Part shown: positions 10,791 through 22,475 of the stretch, one piece after another
Layout of the letters: each line of letters opens with the position of its first letter
Numbering within the stretch: position 1 is the stretch's first letter
Source: Siphonodentalium dalli
Lineage: Eukaryota > Mollusca > Scaphopoda > Gadilida > Siphonodentaliidae
Direction of reading: 5' to 3'
DNA: 64,000 nt
Assembly: GCA_032622095.1 (NCBI GenBank)
Contig: CP136068.1
Coordinates: forward strand, 114,997,509 to 115,061,508
Translations under genes and position numbers: made by a program
Notes under the pieces: generated by a model
What the model was told of the DNA's origin: nothing
What the model saw: only the letters and a program-made list of their open reading frames with translations
Database searches by the model: none

Positions 10791-10791
10791 A

Positions 10792-11088
10792 CGAACACGA
10801 GACATACATAATTTATGAACTGTTAACAAAAGATATCAAATTCAATGCATGACAAAGATGACTCAGTGGAGTTTATAAAGTGAACATAAAAACATTGAGG
10901 TAAGAATCTTTTTAAGGAATTCAACTTTATTTAATGATAATAAACACATAAATTAAAATAACAAACATGAGACATACATGATTTATAAACTGTTAACAAC
11001 AGATATCAAACTCAATACATGACAAAGATGACTCAGTGAAGTTTATAAAGTGAACATAAAAATATTAAGGTAAAAATCTTTTTAAGCA
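10792..11088. repeat. Direct duplication, two ~127-bp copies with ~170-bp period
   Basis: 10792-10918 and 10963-11088 share GAGACATACAT..ATTTAT, ATGACAAAGATGACTCAGTG and GTTTATAAAGTGAACATAAA at roughly 90 percent identity by eye. Noncoding. Confidence 0.75.
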
Positions 11089-11094
11089 TTACTA

Positions 11095-12460
11095 AACCGT
11101 TTAGCACAGTCCACTTCACTCATCCGATCATCACTAAACTTCATATTTATCTTGATATTGATCTATCAGATGAGAGCTATCAAATATTTTTTTAATTTTA
11201 TAGGAAAAAATGGTCGCCAGCGGCCATATTGCATTTACGTTATATGTTATCGCGTCATGTCGATATCTAGTATTACTTAGAAATTTCACCTTTCCAGATT
11301 CACAATTGCTCCATTGACTGTAACAGATGGAATTATTCCCCTCTTCGGATAGAGTGTCACTGAAACTTTATTTTGTCAGACTGTCTGTATAGTCACTGAT
11401 TATATATGGCAATAATCTGTAATAAGATGTAGCACTATTTTATTTTATATTTACATGCAGTGCTGTTTTTATACAACAATTCTAATCCCCCCTAGATCAT
11501 CATGTGATCGACCATACATCGCGCGAGGACCTGGTTGAATTAAGGGGGGTTTTATGAATAACTTCTGTCCTCAAGCTAGATTATACTTATGACATTTAAT
11601 GGCATGTTTCTAACATGGAGGGTTAGATATGCGTGAGACACCACCACTCTTCAATTCACACCAAGTTATCAGCTGTCATATTCGGATATTAGAACCCATA
11701 GCCATGATATATGGTTTATTTTGTGTATACTAGTAATATTGTTATTTTCAGTACCTTTATATACCAGTACTGTGTATAACAATGCATATACATTAATCCA
11801 TGTATACATGTATATTGATTCAACGGATTCAGTGGTTTTGTCCATCAGTCTATCAAATTTGCGGGGAAAACATGGCCACAAGCAGTACACCCTGTTAAAT
11901 TTCGAATTTGAATCAATTGGCGCACCCTGCAGCCAGCTTTAATTGGAGAACTTTTTCTCATGTGGATAGTTTGGGTCACCGCTAGATGTGAGTCATGTTT
12001 TGTTCTCAAGCTGTCCTTGTGAAGACATCACTGCCAGCGGTGATCTTGAATTTTACTATTTTTATGGCTAAATAATTTGGTTGATCCTACAGACGACACC
12101 CCTTGTCCGATCGTCACCAGATTCCACAATGATCATCTGGATAACCAGGGGGAGAGTAATCTAATTTTCCCGAATTTCGTTAAAAAACATTACCACAGGC
12201 AGCAATTTGGTATCTTACTGTTTGATCCTCTTTTGCGTGACTGAATTGTTTAGCAACTGTACAGTCATATCCCTCATCTGATAGTCACCACACTTTATAT
12301 TGATCTTCGGGCTGACAACTAGATGGGAGCTATCGAATGCTTTGAATTTTTTTGGAAAACATTGTCGCCAGCAGTCATCTTCTATTTTGGTTTTTATATA
12401 CATGTATATCTCTTCATTCGGATAGCCAGTATTACGTAGGTACTTCAACTTTCCGCATTC
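11095..12460. repeat. Diverged tandem-like repeat region, noncoding
   Basis: Related segments around 11097-11330, 11950-12190 and 12240-12460 share the order: TTTAGCA, a TCATC..GATNGTCA block, GATGRGAGCTATC, a GGAAAA block, and GTCGCCAGCRG. These look like old copies of a 200-300-bp unit. The stretch between (11400-11940) holds nothing recognisable. Confidence 0.5.
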
Positions 12461-12634
12461 CTGTCATCATTTGAAATATAAAAATTTACCTGATACCATG
12501 CACCCTTCAAAATTTGTTTCGTCGTATCTATTGTAATGACCCGTATGGTAATATTGATACAGATATATTTGTCAAACATTTCTTTGTACAATATACAGGT
12601 ATTTAGTTTGTAACTAAATCTAGAAATATATAAT

Positions 12635-13274
12635 AGTAGCTGGTGGACCCTACTTCGTCCGGGATGTTCCCCTCTGATTTTCGGAGAATTGCGCGATTTA
12701 ACCTTGAATTGACCATTTTAAAGGTGAACGTCATGTCGGGTCACGATTTGACCCGCCCAAAACACTCCCCGGACAAAAGTCACGACAAAAGTACCCGTCG
12801 AAATCCGCCCGGCTTTACCCGATTTGACAATTTTGAATGTCAAGATCAGGTCAGGGTCATAATTTGACCCACCCGAAACACTCCTGGGACAAAAGTAACA
12901 GTAGGTATTATATTTCGTTGAAATACTTCCGTTTTACCAGATTTGACCTTGAATTGATCTTTTTGAATGTCAAAGTCAGGTCGGGATCAAGATTTGACCC
13001 GTCCAAATAGTCCAGAAACATGCCTACATCAGCACGTTCGAGAACATGGTCCCACGTGAAATTGGACCCGTCCATATTGCTCCCGGGATCGAAGTAGTCC
13101 TACACACAATTTTTTAGTCGGATCGGTCAAGGTCCTATGAGCGAGGTCAAGTTGACACGTTAAATACCAAATCCGAGTCGGATCAGTCGAGCAGTGTTAG
13201 AGTCTATAACACATACACACATGCATTCATGCATACACACATACATACAGACAGGTGTTCCAAAATGTATAATC
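12635..13274 (+). repeat. Family E copy E9, diverged
   Basis: Begins after ATATATAATAG with GACCCTACTTCGTCCGGGA, carries repeated TTGACC..AAAAGTACCCGTCGAAATCC blocks, and ends with CACATACA repeats and TGTTCCAAAATGTATAATCG. More diverged than E4, E7 or E8, so probably older. Confidence 0.75.
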
Positions 13275-13322
13275 GATAGCTACAACAATTCTATGGTAGA
13301 TAGTTCACGGCCGACCTGATGC

Positions 13323-14560
13323 ATGCATCTTAGTTTTCTTGGTTCTAATGATGCTTGGGTATTCCCTCAGTACATGGCTCTTAGCTTCGATCTGTCTATT
13401 AAAAGGCATTCTGTATTTGTCATAGATAAGACACTTCTAAGTATTGCTGGACAATTGGAATTTGTCAAACCGATCAGGACCGGGGCAGTGACTGCCTTTC
13501 TCCTGATTGAATGTTCAAAGAAAGTTCAATCTGAGGCTTTGTTGTTGTTAACATATGTTGCACAAACACCAGTCACAGTTGATCCTCACAAAATATTGAA
13601 TAGCAGGCTTTAGCAGCAGAGCAGTGTTGAGAACCCGGGATATCTCGGACTCTTCTGAGTCAGCACCATAGGGAGTTACTAATGCTCACATATTTTCTAA
13701 GACAGTTAACCCTTTACCCAACAGAACGGCCCTGTGCCAATGCATTCTATTATATATGCGAGTCGACCATAGGTCGCCTCGCATATATAAGAGAATGCAT
13801 TGGCTTAACACATTAAAAATTATAAAATTGTTAAAGAATGTAAGAAAAAATGGTAAAAAGTGTTAAAAAAAGATTTTTTTAGGCCAATGCATTCTCTTAT
13901 ATATGCGAGGCGACCTATGGTCGACTCGCATATATAAGAGAATGCATTGGCACAGGGCATAACTGTAACTATCACAATGTGGTCAAGGAGCCGATTCCAA
14001 TGATATCCATATTTGTATGGTTCTATTGAGACAGACCGAAGATATTTTAGGCTGTTGAAGCTTTATTTGGCCGGTTTTGGCCGGTTTGTTGGGTAAAGGG
14101 TTGATGGACTAAAAGTTTCTTGGCATAGTTATCTTTTAACTTTCAGTCGCGGCGAACATCCACCGGCATTGAAGATTTGTGGATATATGAAAATAGATTT
14201 GTCTACATATGTTCCAAATCCCCTATGATGTTTTAAATGGCATGTGTATGGTCATGGCTTGGAACAATGTGCAAGTAAAGAAACCGTTTGTGCAGGCTGT
14301 TTTGTTTCTGGCCATGATCATAAGGATTGAACTAAACCAAAAAAAAAACGTCCAAACTGTCGAGGTTCACATGCTGCAATGGATCGTTAATATCCCACAT
14401 TGGACAATGCATTGAAAATTCAACGGTCCACTGACGATTCACCCGTTGCTCACAAACAATCACAAGTTGGGCCAGTTACTGCACCACCCTCTATTCGCCT
14501 GCTCTTTCGAAACAAAAATCGCCCAAGTCTCTCCAATGTTTAGACTCGAAAATTTTACCA
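13323..14560 (+). pseudogene. Decayed LINE ORF1 (gag-like), interrupted by MITE A1
   Basis: 13323-13613 reads as a nucleic-acid-binding ORF1 domain: SIAGQLEFVKPIRTGA, LLIECSKKVQSEALL, QTPVTVDPHKILNS, the same order of blocks seen in ORF1 proteins of jockey/I-type LINEs. After a frameshift and stop the frame continues to 13705 (SDSSESAP, GVTNAHIFSKT). MITE A1 intervenes at 13706-14104. Beyond it the same protein resumes: YLLTFSRGEHPPALK, YVPNP, then CCHC-knuckle remains (HVYGHGLEQC, CAGCFVSGHDHKD, CRGSHAAMD) at about 14215-14400. Several cysteines are replaced or lost to stops, and a run of A at about 14340 shifts the frame. No matching reverse transcriptase follows, so this is a fragment. Confidence 0.75.
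13706..14104. mobile_element. piggyBac-like MITE with nested hairpins, family A copy A1
   Basis: Bounded by TTAA (13706) and TTGA (14101-14104). Terminal repeats are CCCTTTACCCAACA and TGTTGGGTAAAGGG. Inside are two ~67-bp hairpins, each made of CCAATGCATTCT..TATATATGCGAG against its complement around a TCGACCATAGGTCGC loop. The two hairpins are themselves inverted relative to each other around a TTAAAAAAAGATTTTTTTA centre. It contains no coding sequence. It sits in the LINE ORF1 relic above. Confidence 0.85.
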
Positions 14561-15630
14561 GATACCTGATGAGAAACGATTAACACTACAGGTTACAATC
14601 AACTAAATATTTCACATAGGCGACAGTGTTAGGGTTAAGCCATGTCCACGATTCATTACCGTACTGAGCCAAACTTTAAATATGTTTGCGTGTATAACTC
14701 CACTGCTTTTCGTGCAATTTCAGTTTTTGTTAACCAGGGCTTTGGTTTAATTTACATTCAATTTTTTAAATATCTTTGGCTTTAGGATCATGATGTTCCT
14801 ACATATGATGAAATATAGCTAACATTTACCTGAACAAAGTTTTTTATTTTTGCCCTGGAGCATTTTGCCTAATTACACATTTCGATGTGGTATTAATCAA
14901 TACAAAATGGCGGCCGTCGCCAAAATAAATATTTTGAACTCGGCTGACTCTTGAGTTATGAATAAATTATCTATTTTAGGTAAGTTCAATCCAATTTTAG
15001 ATTGGGCTGAAAAAGTCGATTAGTATATATCTCATATCCGCATACGTATATACCCTAGGTCGCTTTGCTTCCGCGGCTTCGCCGCGTGAGAGCGGGCGCT
15101 ATTATACACCATTCAGCTGCCGGTATTTTTTTGGCTGACTCGAGTTTCCCTACACAAATGCCAAGGGGCATAATGTCAATTATTTAGTTGCTTATAACCT
15201 ACAAGGCACGAACAGTATGTGTGGATTGAGGCAATCGGTTGGGTGAAAGGGTGAACAAATTATTCTGTCTCACCCACCCGACCGTCAGCTTGACACGTTG
15301 ATAACGGTCCATGCGCGATTCATCACATATACCTGATATGCAATAGCTGATGTTAAAAGTTACTTTACATATTTAGATGTGCAGACTTTTTAATTTCGTG
15401 TTATTTATTTGCTATTTATAATGTATTATTGTACTACATGTACTTGTATATGTTTATAGTATGCTTGCACACTAGTCAGTTCTTGAATTTATATTCCTGA
15501 CTCCAAGTTGAAACATTCCTCTTGCGTGATTTGATTTGTACATATATCATTTAAAAAATCTAATCCACTGTCTGATTTATCTACGCAGTTGCTTCGCTAC
15601 GAACTGTTTTGAAACCTGATTCTGTTCTTG
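14561..15630. other. Intergenic, nothing recognised
   Basis: AT-rich. A short GC-rich stem (GCGGCTTCGCCGC, about 15073) is the only local structure noticed. Confidence 0.35.
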
Positions 15631-15705
15631 GTCGTGGTATGGCCTAGTGGCTAAAACGCCGTTAAAGGCCCCTTTTATTTTCGAGTCACCGATTATTTGT
15701 TTTTT
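15631..15705 (+). other. Weak tRNA-like segment, possible SINE head
   Basis: TGGCCTAGTGG matches the A-box pattern of a tRNA gene, and TTTCGAGTC about 40 bases later faintly resembles a B box. Acceptor and anticodon stems do not fold convincingly, so it is not called a tRNA. Confidence 0.2.
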
Positions 15706-16046
15706 TGGAGCCTTGGTATACGGTTTTAATAACAAGCTATGGCATAAGATATGATTAAAATAATATAATCCATCGCCATTTGGAACGTCTATCTCACAAG
15801 GTGCACATAGATTAATAGAAAAAACTTAAATCATAGAAACGTAATAGACGTTGCAGTACAGTCCAGGCAAACGTAAGCACAGAAAACTCGTCGGTACACC
15901 AACACACACAATATGTTCACCGTTTATTACACCAGATAAGTTGACAATACAATGTTTTGGAGCTTCCTCTTTCAATTGGTATATAATATGGCATATATAT
16001 TATATAATGTATTCTGGGGATTCGAAAATTTAGTGGGCCTTTAAAC

Positions 16047-16078
<32 letters not shown>
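16047..16078. repeat. (AATC)n microsatellite
   Basis: Seven uninterrupted CAAT/AATC units. Confidence 0.95.
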
Positions 16079-16968
16079 TTGTAATACGACCCTGCCTAAC
16101 TATGCTTAAAAGCCATGTCCTGATTGGCCAGTGGCCCGAGTTACCATGGCTATCTCGTTCCAGTTTTGTGGTACAATTCTACTTTTTCCAATTGTACAAC
16201 GAAAAAAATCAAAAAAATCGGTTTATTCAGATCGCCCCACGCGACTTTTCCCGTCTTTTCTAACTCCGCGCAAACGGGGCATCAACGGAGTACACCCGCA
16301 CCCGTAACCCTTTGATTGAATTTTGCTACATCTTGACAATCTTGCGAATTTTCTAGCGATTTGTCGCTTGAAACCAGTTTGGGTGCCAATGAATATGGTC
16401 CAAATGATGTTATGGTATATTGATATATGTTACGACCAAAGAAAGTTACTTAATAAGTATATTAAATGACAAAATAAATCCATTCCATGGGGCCGGGCTG
16501 TGCATTCGACGATTCGTCGATTCGAATCTCGATCATATTCGATATTTCGGAATCAAGTTGAAAATGAAAGCGTTTGTTCACCAGTACAGAAGGGGAATAA
16601 GATTAGTTTAGTAAACTAGATCATTTAGTCTGATTTAGATCGCTTTGTGTAAGGAAAATGGTCGATGATCATATTCATGTTGTCGGAGTTGTCCCAACAA
16701 CGTTCAAAACAGAAATGACCGCATCGTATTTCCTGTACAATTTAAATGAAACGCACGGGCGCCGCTGAAAACACATCGTTTTTTAGCCAATCACAACGAT
16801 TATTTCTAGAAGAGGTGCCTCGAAAAGTCAACGGGGGAATTGCAAGAAATCGAGTACGCCCAATACGAATTACACCACGAAATGTTTTCTCACCTGAGAC
16901 CGAAAAAGCGCAGTATTTCGTTGACTATTCAGTCGAATTGTGACCATAAACTTTCAGTCGTATTACAA
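16079..16968. other. Intergenic, nothing recognised
   Basis: Several 60-65-codon open frames occur but show no family resemblance, splice context or codon pattern that would support a gene. Confidence 0.3.
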
Positions 16969-17115
16969 AAGAAATAAATACACGGTGTATCGGTGTGTAT
17001 GGTCAAGTTGTACCACAAAAAACTGATTGTAGGACTCCGCTACGCGTCGTCCTACAATCAGTTTTTTGTGGTACAACTTGACGATACACACCTCTACACC
17101 GTGTATTTATTTCTT
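16969..17115. mobile_element. Long hairpin, 66-bp arms, MITE-like
   Basis: Arms 16969-17034 and 17050-17115 pair with about three mismatches around a 15-base loop (CTCCGCTACGCGTCG). The arms include AAGAAATAAATACACGGTGT and GTTGTACCACAAAAAACTG with their complements. No other copy is visible here. Confidence 0.75.
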
Positions 17116-17496
17116 AAATATCACCCTTCCGATTTACTCAGGATACTAACTCCGTTTGAATAGCAATCACTAACTAATCGTGAACCACGATTAAGTATCT
17201 TTCGCTATCTAATCGTGTGCGTATGATGTGGTTAAGCAATCGACTAACAATAGCTAAAGTTGTCATCCGGGTATCTGCAAGTTTCAAGTCGAAGTAACTC
17301 GGAAAGAAAAGTTCGGTTTGGGACTAAATTGCAAACTAACCTATCGCCGCGTAATGCCCAGTTCCGCTTTGTATTTGGAAGTGTCGGTCGATCAATGGTG
17401 GTAACTCAAACTGGTGGAGCCAGAGCGTATGAAATGACTAACTTGAGGTTTATTGGTAACCAATATAGGTCAGAGGGTGTTTGATCAGGTGACAGG

Positions 17497-17951
17497 AAAG
17501 CCTAAAATAGTATGTCTGTCATTTGCAGAATGAGGTTCCCAGAGAGTAAAATTGTTGACGCTAGCCTGCCGTGGTCCCAGATGGTGAATTTAAGGACGCT
17601 ATCCCACACGGCGGGATAGCTTCACCACATTGACTCTCTGTGAACCTCATTCTACTCAGGCATCAACTAGTATGGGATACCTAGTATTAGATTGATGGTC
17701 CCCAGTTGAAGTTGGTGATGCATTTTATCTTCTTCAAATTAGGGGATATAAAAACTGAACGGAAGGGGAACAGTAACTAAAAACAATGTTAGTTTGAGAC
17801 TATAGATACTTCCCAGATTATGCCTAAGCAGAATTAGGTCCCCAGAGGGTGAATTAGTTATGCTAGACAGCTGTGAGTGGTAACGTCACTAAATTCACCC
17901 TCTGGGGGACCCCATTCTGCAAATGACAGACACACTATGTGCAGGCTTGGT
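17497..17951. mobile_element. Family C foldback, copy C2, diverged and interrupted
   Basis: The left half, 17497-17660 (TGTCTGTCATTTGCAGAATG), and the right half, 17823-17951 (its complement), match C1. A ~160-bp unrelated stretch (17661-17822) sits at the centre. Confidence 0.65.
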
Positions 17952-17981
17952 GACAGCTTAGGTTTAGTGAAAGAACATAAT

Positions 17982-18445
17982 CATGGTGGGGAATCACGTG
18001 GTTTCGAGTTGATGGGTATCACGCATTCAAAATGGCCGAAGCCATCGCAAACGCGACCAGAAACGAGGAAAACGGTAATTAACTAGGATAATGGTATATT
18101 ACATAGTATTTTGGCAGCTACCAGCATATGCTATACCATTCTTCAAACAAGCTGATGCCTCATTTGTGTCCAAATTCACAGTTGTTGTCAGTAGAAGTAT
18201 TCTCCTAGATGTATGCACTTATGAATTCCACGAACCTCCGATTGGAAACTTCGGTCAGAATGTTATAGAACACTACTGAGTATTTCCCAAAAAATAAGGT
18301 ATCAACTTGTTTAAAAATTTAACATATGCTCGCAACAGTCAAAATGCTATGGTTTGTGTCAGTTTCTCATATATCATGTTTTTGTGCGTTTGCATATTTT
18401 TAATGCGTACTCACCAACCTCGAAACCACGTGGTTTCCCACCGTG
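17982..18445. mobile_element. Family D foldback, copy D2
   Basis: Same ends and inner order as D1: TGGGGAATCACGTGGTTTCG at the left and CGAAACCACGTGG at the right, with CATTCAAAATGGCCGA and ATTTTGGCAGCT inside. It lies 30 bp from C2; C1 and D1 are also neighbours, but in the other order and with the PAN exon between them. Confidence 0.75.
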
Positions 18446-18656
18446 GAAATGGCTTGAAACTTATCCGTCATTTAATTTAGCCACACAGAGAAAGTGGTAC
18501 ATGTATGTATGACGGGTGAAAAGGGGATGTCTGCTATACATCGTAAAGAATAAGGTAATGTTCTTATGATCAAGGTCCAATTTATCGTTGACAAATTGTT
18601 ACTCGTTCTCATTGCATGATTTTTGAAGTGGAACGCATGACCCTGCATGGTGCTGT

Positions 18657-18854
18657 TTAACGCTTCCTATACTAAATGGATTCTCCCACCAAGTGAACAA
18701 AGTGTAAATCGGAATAGTTTATAATGGATTTGGAGGATATACAGGTAATGTAAGTAAACAACATATAATAAACGTGAACAAGGAGTCCTATTTATTGAGG
18801 GAAATTCCCTACGATAAATACTCATCACTGAGTGTTTAGCATAGAAAGGGTTAA
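18657..18854. mobile_element. Family B TTAA element, copy B2
   Basis: TTAACGCTTCCTATACTAAA at the left and TAGCATAGAAAGGGTTAA at the right bound 198 bp. Next to the right end is AAATACTCATCACTGAGTG. Non-autonomous. Confidence 0.65.
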
Positions 18855-19023
18855 TTGAATTTTGAAAAGTTTTAAAACGTACCTAAAATAGTAGATTTGA
18901 TTTATGCAAAAACGTATAATTTAGACCTCTTGGCAATTGACTGACCAAGGAGTTGAATATGATAACAAACAAATTTTTCAATACGATCATCAGTTGCATA
19001 TTGCTGACTTTGTGCAGGTTATA

Positions 19024-19310
19024 TTAACCCTTTACCCAACAGAACGGCCCTGTGCCAATGCATTCTCTTATATATGCGAGTCGACCATAGGTCGCCTCGC
19101 ATATATAAGAGAATGCATTGGCTTAACACATTAAAAATTATAAAATTGTTAAAGAATGTAAGAAAAAATGGTAAAAAGTGTTAAAAAAAAGATTTTTTTA
19201 GGCCAATGCATTCTCTTATATATGCGAGGCGACCTATGGTCGACTCGCATATATAAGAGAATGCATTGGCACAGGGCATAACTGTAACTATCACAATGTG
19301 GTCAAGGAGC
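19024..19310. mobile_element. Family A MITE, copy A2, right end missing
   Basis: Identical in order to A1 from TTAACCCTTTACCCAACAG through both hairpins to GTGGTCAAGGAGC at 19310. There it stops and gives way to the 27-bp minisatellite. The last ~90 bp and the right terminal repeat of A1 have no counterpart. Confidence 0.8.
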
Positions 19311-19620
19311 GTATGTCACATTCCGCTTCGACTCGTTACTCTGCACATTACGGTTCGACTCGTTACTATGCACATTCCGGTTCGACTCTTTACTCTGCAA
19401 ATTCCGGTTCGACTATAGTTACTCTGCACTCTACAGTTCGACTCGTTACTCTGCACATTCCGGTTCAACTCGTTACTCTGCACATTCCGGTTCGACTCTT
19501 TACTCTGCACATTCCGGTTCGACTATAGTTACTATGCACTCTACGGTTCGACTCGTTACTCTGCACATTCCGGTTCAACTCGTTACACTGCACATTCCGG
19601 TCCGGCTTGTTACTCTGCAA
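19311..19620. repeat. 27-bp minisatellite, about 11 units
   Basis: The unit TCGACTCGTTACTCTGCACA plus TTCCGGT recurs with point changes (AACTCG, ACTATG, GACTATAG insertions). A unit length divisible by three keeps a frame open across it, but the translation is simple-repeat wording and not a protein family. Confidence 0.95.
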
Positions 19621-20639
19621 GACTTAGTCCTATAAAGACACTTTCATACGCTCGAAAATTTGGACGGTATGTTGTGCAGGCATTTCCTGGTAGAAAAACA
19701 TATGGTGTCAGAATATGAACGGACACATCCATAGTAAATGTATATTTACCAAAGCTAACGACATGAGAAGTACATGTACAATGATACATGTAACCGTGCT
19801 ACTGATATTTGCTTCTAATATATGTATGATTGATTATTTTGAAATAATTACATGCTGTTTACAGGCAAATTTCGGTAGTATCGCTACAGATGGAACTACA
19901 GAGATTTTTCTTCTTACGTAGTATTCTGTGGTAGAGATGCATTGTATATGGATGTTTCCGTTCATATACTGGCACCATATCGTTGTCTACGACTATAGAT
20001 GCCTGCAAAACCTACCGTGAACATTTTCGAATGTATGAATAAACACTAAGCCAGATTGATCCCGTCGAAAATTGGTCATTGGTCGTAGCTATTGTAGAAC
20101 TCGATCCGTATTGAGCCAGTAAACGTATGAGAGGACACCCTTGAGTTTATCCCCGCGAACAATTAAAGGGAACTCATGTATTACTTATGTGATTTCAGAA
20201 GCAGAGCGTCTATAATGATGGATCAATACGCAACGTTCTGAATACACATTTCTGCAATCCTCTCCTACGTGAGATCAGTCATGAAAATATTATAGTTAAA
20301 ACATCAGCAGAAGAGCCGGACGGACAAACATAGCGAAAAATGGACAAACCAACGGCCATAACTCATGCAAACATACCGGGATAAACCCGATGTTTGCAGT
20401 AATGCAAGACAGTTTGTCACGAACATTGTATACAAAATATTATAGAAATCGTTCATATTTTTTGGAGATATCAAGCCGGACGAAAGACATCGGAGAAAAT
20501 TGATGACCGAAGGTCCGTATATATCTCATATATCTCAGACAAAACAAATCCGGACAAACATTCGAGATTATTTGAGATATTGTTGCAAGCAACTGGAAAA
20601 TGTACATGTATACTAATAAATATTAAAGATCCATTATCC
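19621..20639. other. Intergenic, nothing recognised
   Basis: Inverted words TGCAGGCAT..GGTGTCAGAATATGAACGGA (about 19675-19725) and TCCGTTCATATACTGGCACCATATCG..TGCCTGCA (about 19960-20008) suggest a diverged foldback of about 330 bp. No coding feature. Confidence 0.4.
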
Positions 20640-20722
20640 GATATAACGCTCGCAAATTACTATTTTCTTGGCTTCTGGGGTGGTGGGGTACAAAAGATTT
20701 GATTCGAGTCGAGGAACCCGTC
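20640..20722. repeat. Family I fragment
   Basis: GCAAATTACTATTTTCTTGGCTTC..GATTCGAGTCGAGGAACCC matches the left part of the family I elements at 33915, 36170 and 37050. Confidence 0.5.
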
Positions 20723-21290
20723 TGCAGACGAAATCCGGTCTGCCTAATTTTTGCATGCCAGTCACAACTAGTTGTCTTGCGATTTAATTGTTAACAACTC
20801 TGCTTGTTCAACCTATTTAGGTTGTCTTTTGTCTATAAAATGATGGGATTGAAATAATTGTTGTTAAGGGCATTTCCGCCCCGATAATTTTGAGACATGT
20901 ATATTCGATCGATATATAGTTTCATCATTGTACGGTCTTTTTTCAATCCCGAAATTTGTACTCAATTTCGATATATACACCAGATTTCTCGATGTGTTAA
21001 TGACATTTGGCCAGTTATGCAAAACCAGAAAAGTTTATTTTTTCAAAACAAATGTAGATGTTTCGACCACACAATGATGAAGCTATATATATATCGATCG
21101 AATATACATGTCTCAGAATTATCGGGGCTGAAATGCCCTTAATAAAAAAAAATTCAATCCCATCATTTTATAGACAAAAGACAACCTACATCGGTTGAAC
21201 AAGGAGAGATGTTAACAATTAAAGCACCAGATAACTAGTTTTGACTGGTATGCAAAAAATAGGCAGACCGGATTTGGTCTGCATAATGTC
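20722..21290. mobile_element. Foldback element F1
   Basis: Arms of over 200 bp pair across a centre near 21010. TTTTGTCTATAAAATGATGG, GAGACATGTATATTCGATCG and AAATCCGGTCTGCCTA each occur with their complements in the other half. Flanked on the right by TCTGCCTAATGATGG words that recur through 21480. Confidence 0.75.
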
Positions 21291-21494
21291 GCAGTATGCC
21301 TAATGATGGTCAATGATCCTCCTAACATTAGGCAGACCTGATAATTTGTATATTTCATATTACTTGAGGAATCACAACAAATTCCCATTGATCAATCATA
21401 GCTTGGTGGTCACATTTAGAGCAGTTTTAAAGTTTTTTGTATATGTCTGCCTAATGATGGGAATAGGGTAATGTCTGCCTAAGGCTGAAAGCAG

Positions 21495-21498
<4 letters not shown>

Positions 21499-21532
<34 letters not shown>
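21499..21532. repeat. (AT)n microsatellite
   Basis: Uninterrupted alternating AT between two halves of the F-type repeats. The flanking TCCCATTGATCA and TGATCAATGGGA are inverted around it. Confidence 0.95.
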
Positions 21533-21536
<4 letters not shown>

Positions 21537-22449
21537 TGGTGTGATCAATGGGAATTTGTGATTCCTCAAGTAATATGAAATATACAAATTCTTAGGTCTG
21601 CCTAATTCTAAGAGGACCATTGACCATCATTAGGCAGACTGTGACATTATGCAGACCAAATCCGGTCTTCCTACTTTTTGCATGTCAGTCACAACTAGTT
21701 ATCTGGGGCTTTAATTGTTAACACCTCTCCTTGTTCAACCGATTTAGGTTGTCTTTTGTCTATAAAATGATGGGATTGAACAAAAAAATTGTTAAAGGCA
21801 TATCAGCCCCGTTAGTTTTGAGACATGTATATTCTGTCGATATATAATTTCACCATTGTGCGGTCGAAACATCCACAGCGGTCTTGAAAAATAAACTTTT
21901 CTGGTTTTTGCATTTTTATGTATAGGATGCAGCAAAAAAGAAGATAACATGTCAAATGTCATTAAAACATCGAAAAATCTGGTGTATACATCGAAATTGA
22001 GTACCAATTTCTGGATTGAAAAAAGACCGCACAATGATGAAACTGTATATCGATCGAATATACATGTCTCAAAATTATCGGGGCGGAAATGACCTTTTCA
22101 ACAATTTTTTCAAACCCATCATTTTATAAACAAAAGACAACCTACATCGGTTGAACAAGGAGAGATGTTAACAATTAAAGCCCCAGATAACTAGTTTTGA
22201 CTGGTATGCAAAAAATAGGCAGACCGGATTTGGTCTGCATAATGTCGCAGTATGCCTAATGATGGTCAATGGTCCTCCTAACATTAGGCAGACCTGAGAA
22301 TTTGTATATTTCATATTACTTGAGGAATCACAAATTCCCATTGATCATAGCTTGGTGGTCACATTTAGAGCAGTTTTAAAGTTTTTTGTATATGTCTGCC
22401 TAATGATGGGAATAGGGTAATGTCTGCCTAAGGCTGAAAGCAGCCTTTT
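21533..22449. mobile_element. Foldback element F2 with flanks (duplicated block)
   Basis: Contains an F foldback (about 21645-22240) and the right flank (TTTCATATTACTTGAGGAAT to GGCTGAAAGCAGCC), which repeats 21350-21490. The first ~650 bp recur at 24079-24723. Confidence 0.75.
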
Positions 22450-22475
22450 TATATATATATATATATATATATATA
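22450..22475. repeat. (AT)n microsatellite
   Basis: Short AT tract ending exactly where E7 begins. Confidence 0.9.

Noticed and set aside
15631-15705. tRNA gene
   Set aside because: Only the A-box word fits; stems do not pair and the B box is poor.
19298-19528. 76-codon open frame with serine/tyrosine-rich repeats
   Set aside because: It is the 27-bp minisatellite in translation; the unit length keeps the frame open by itself.
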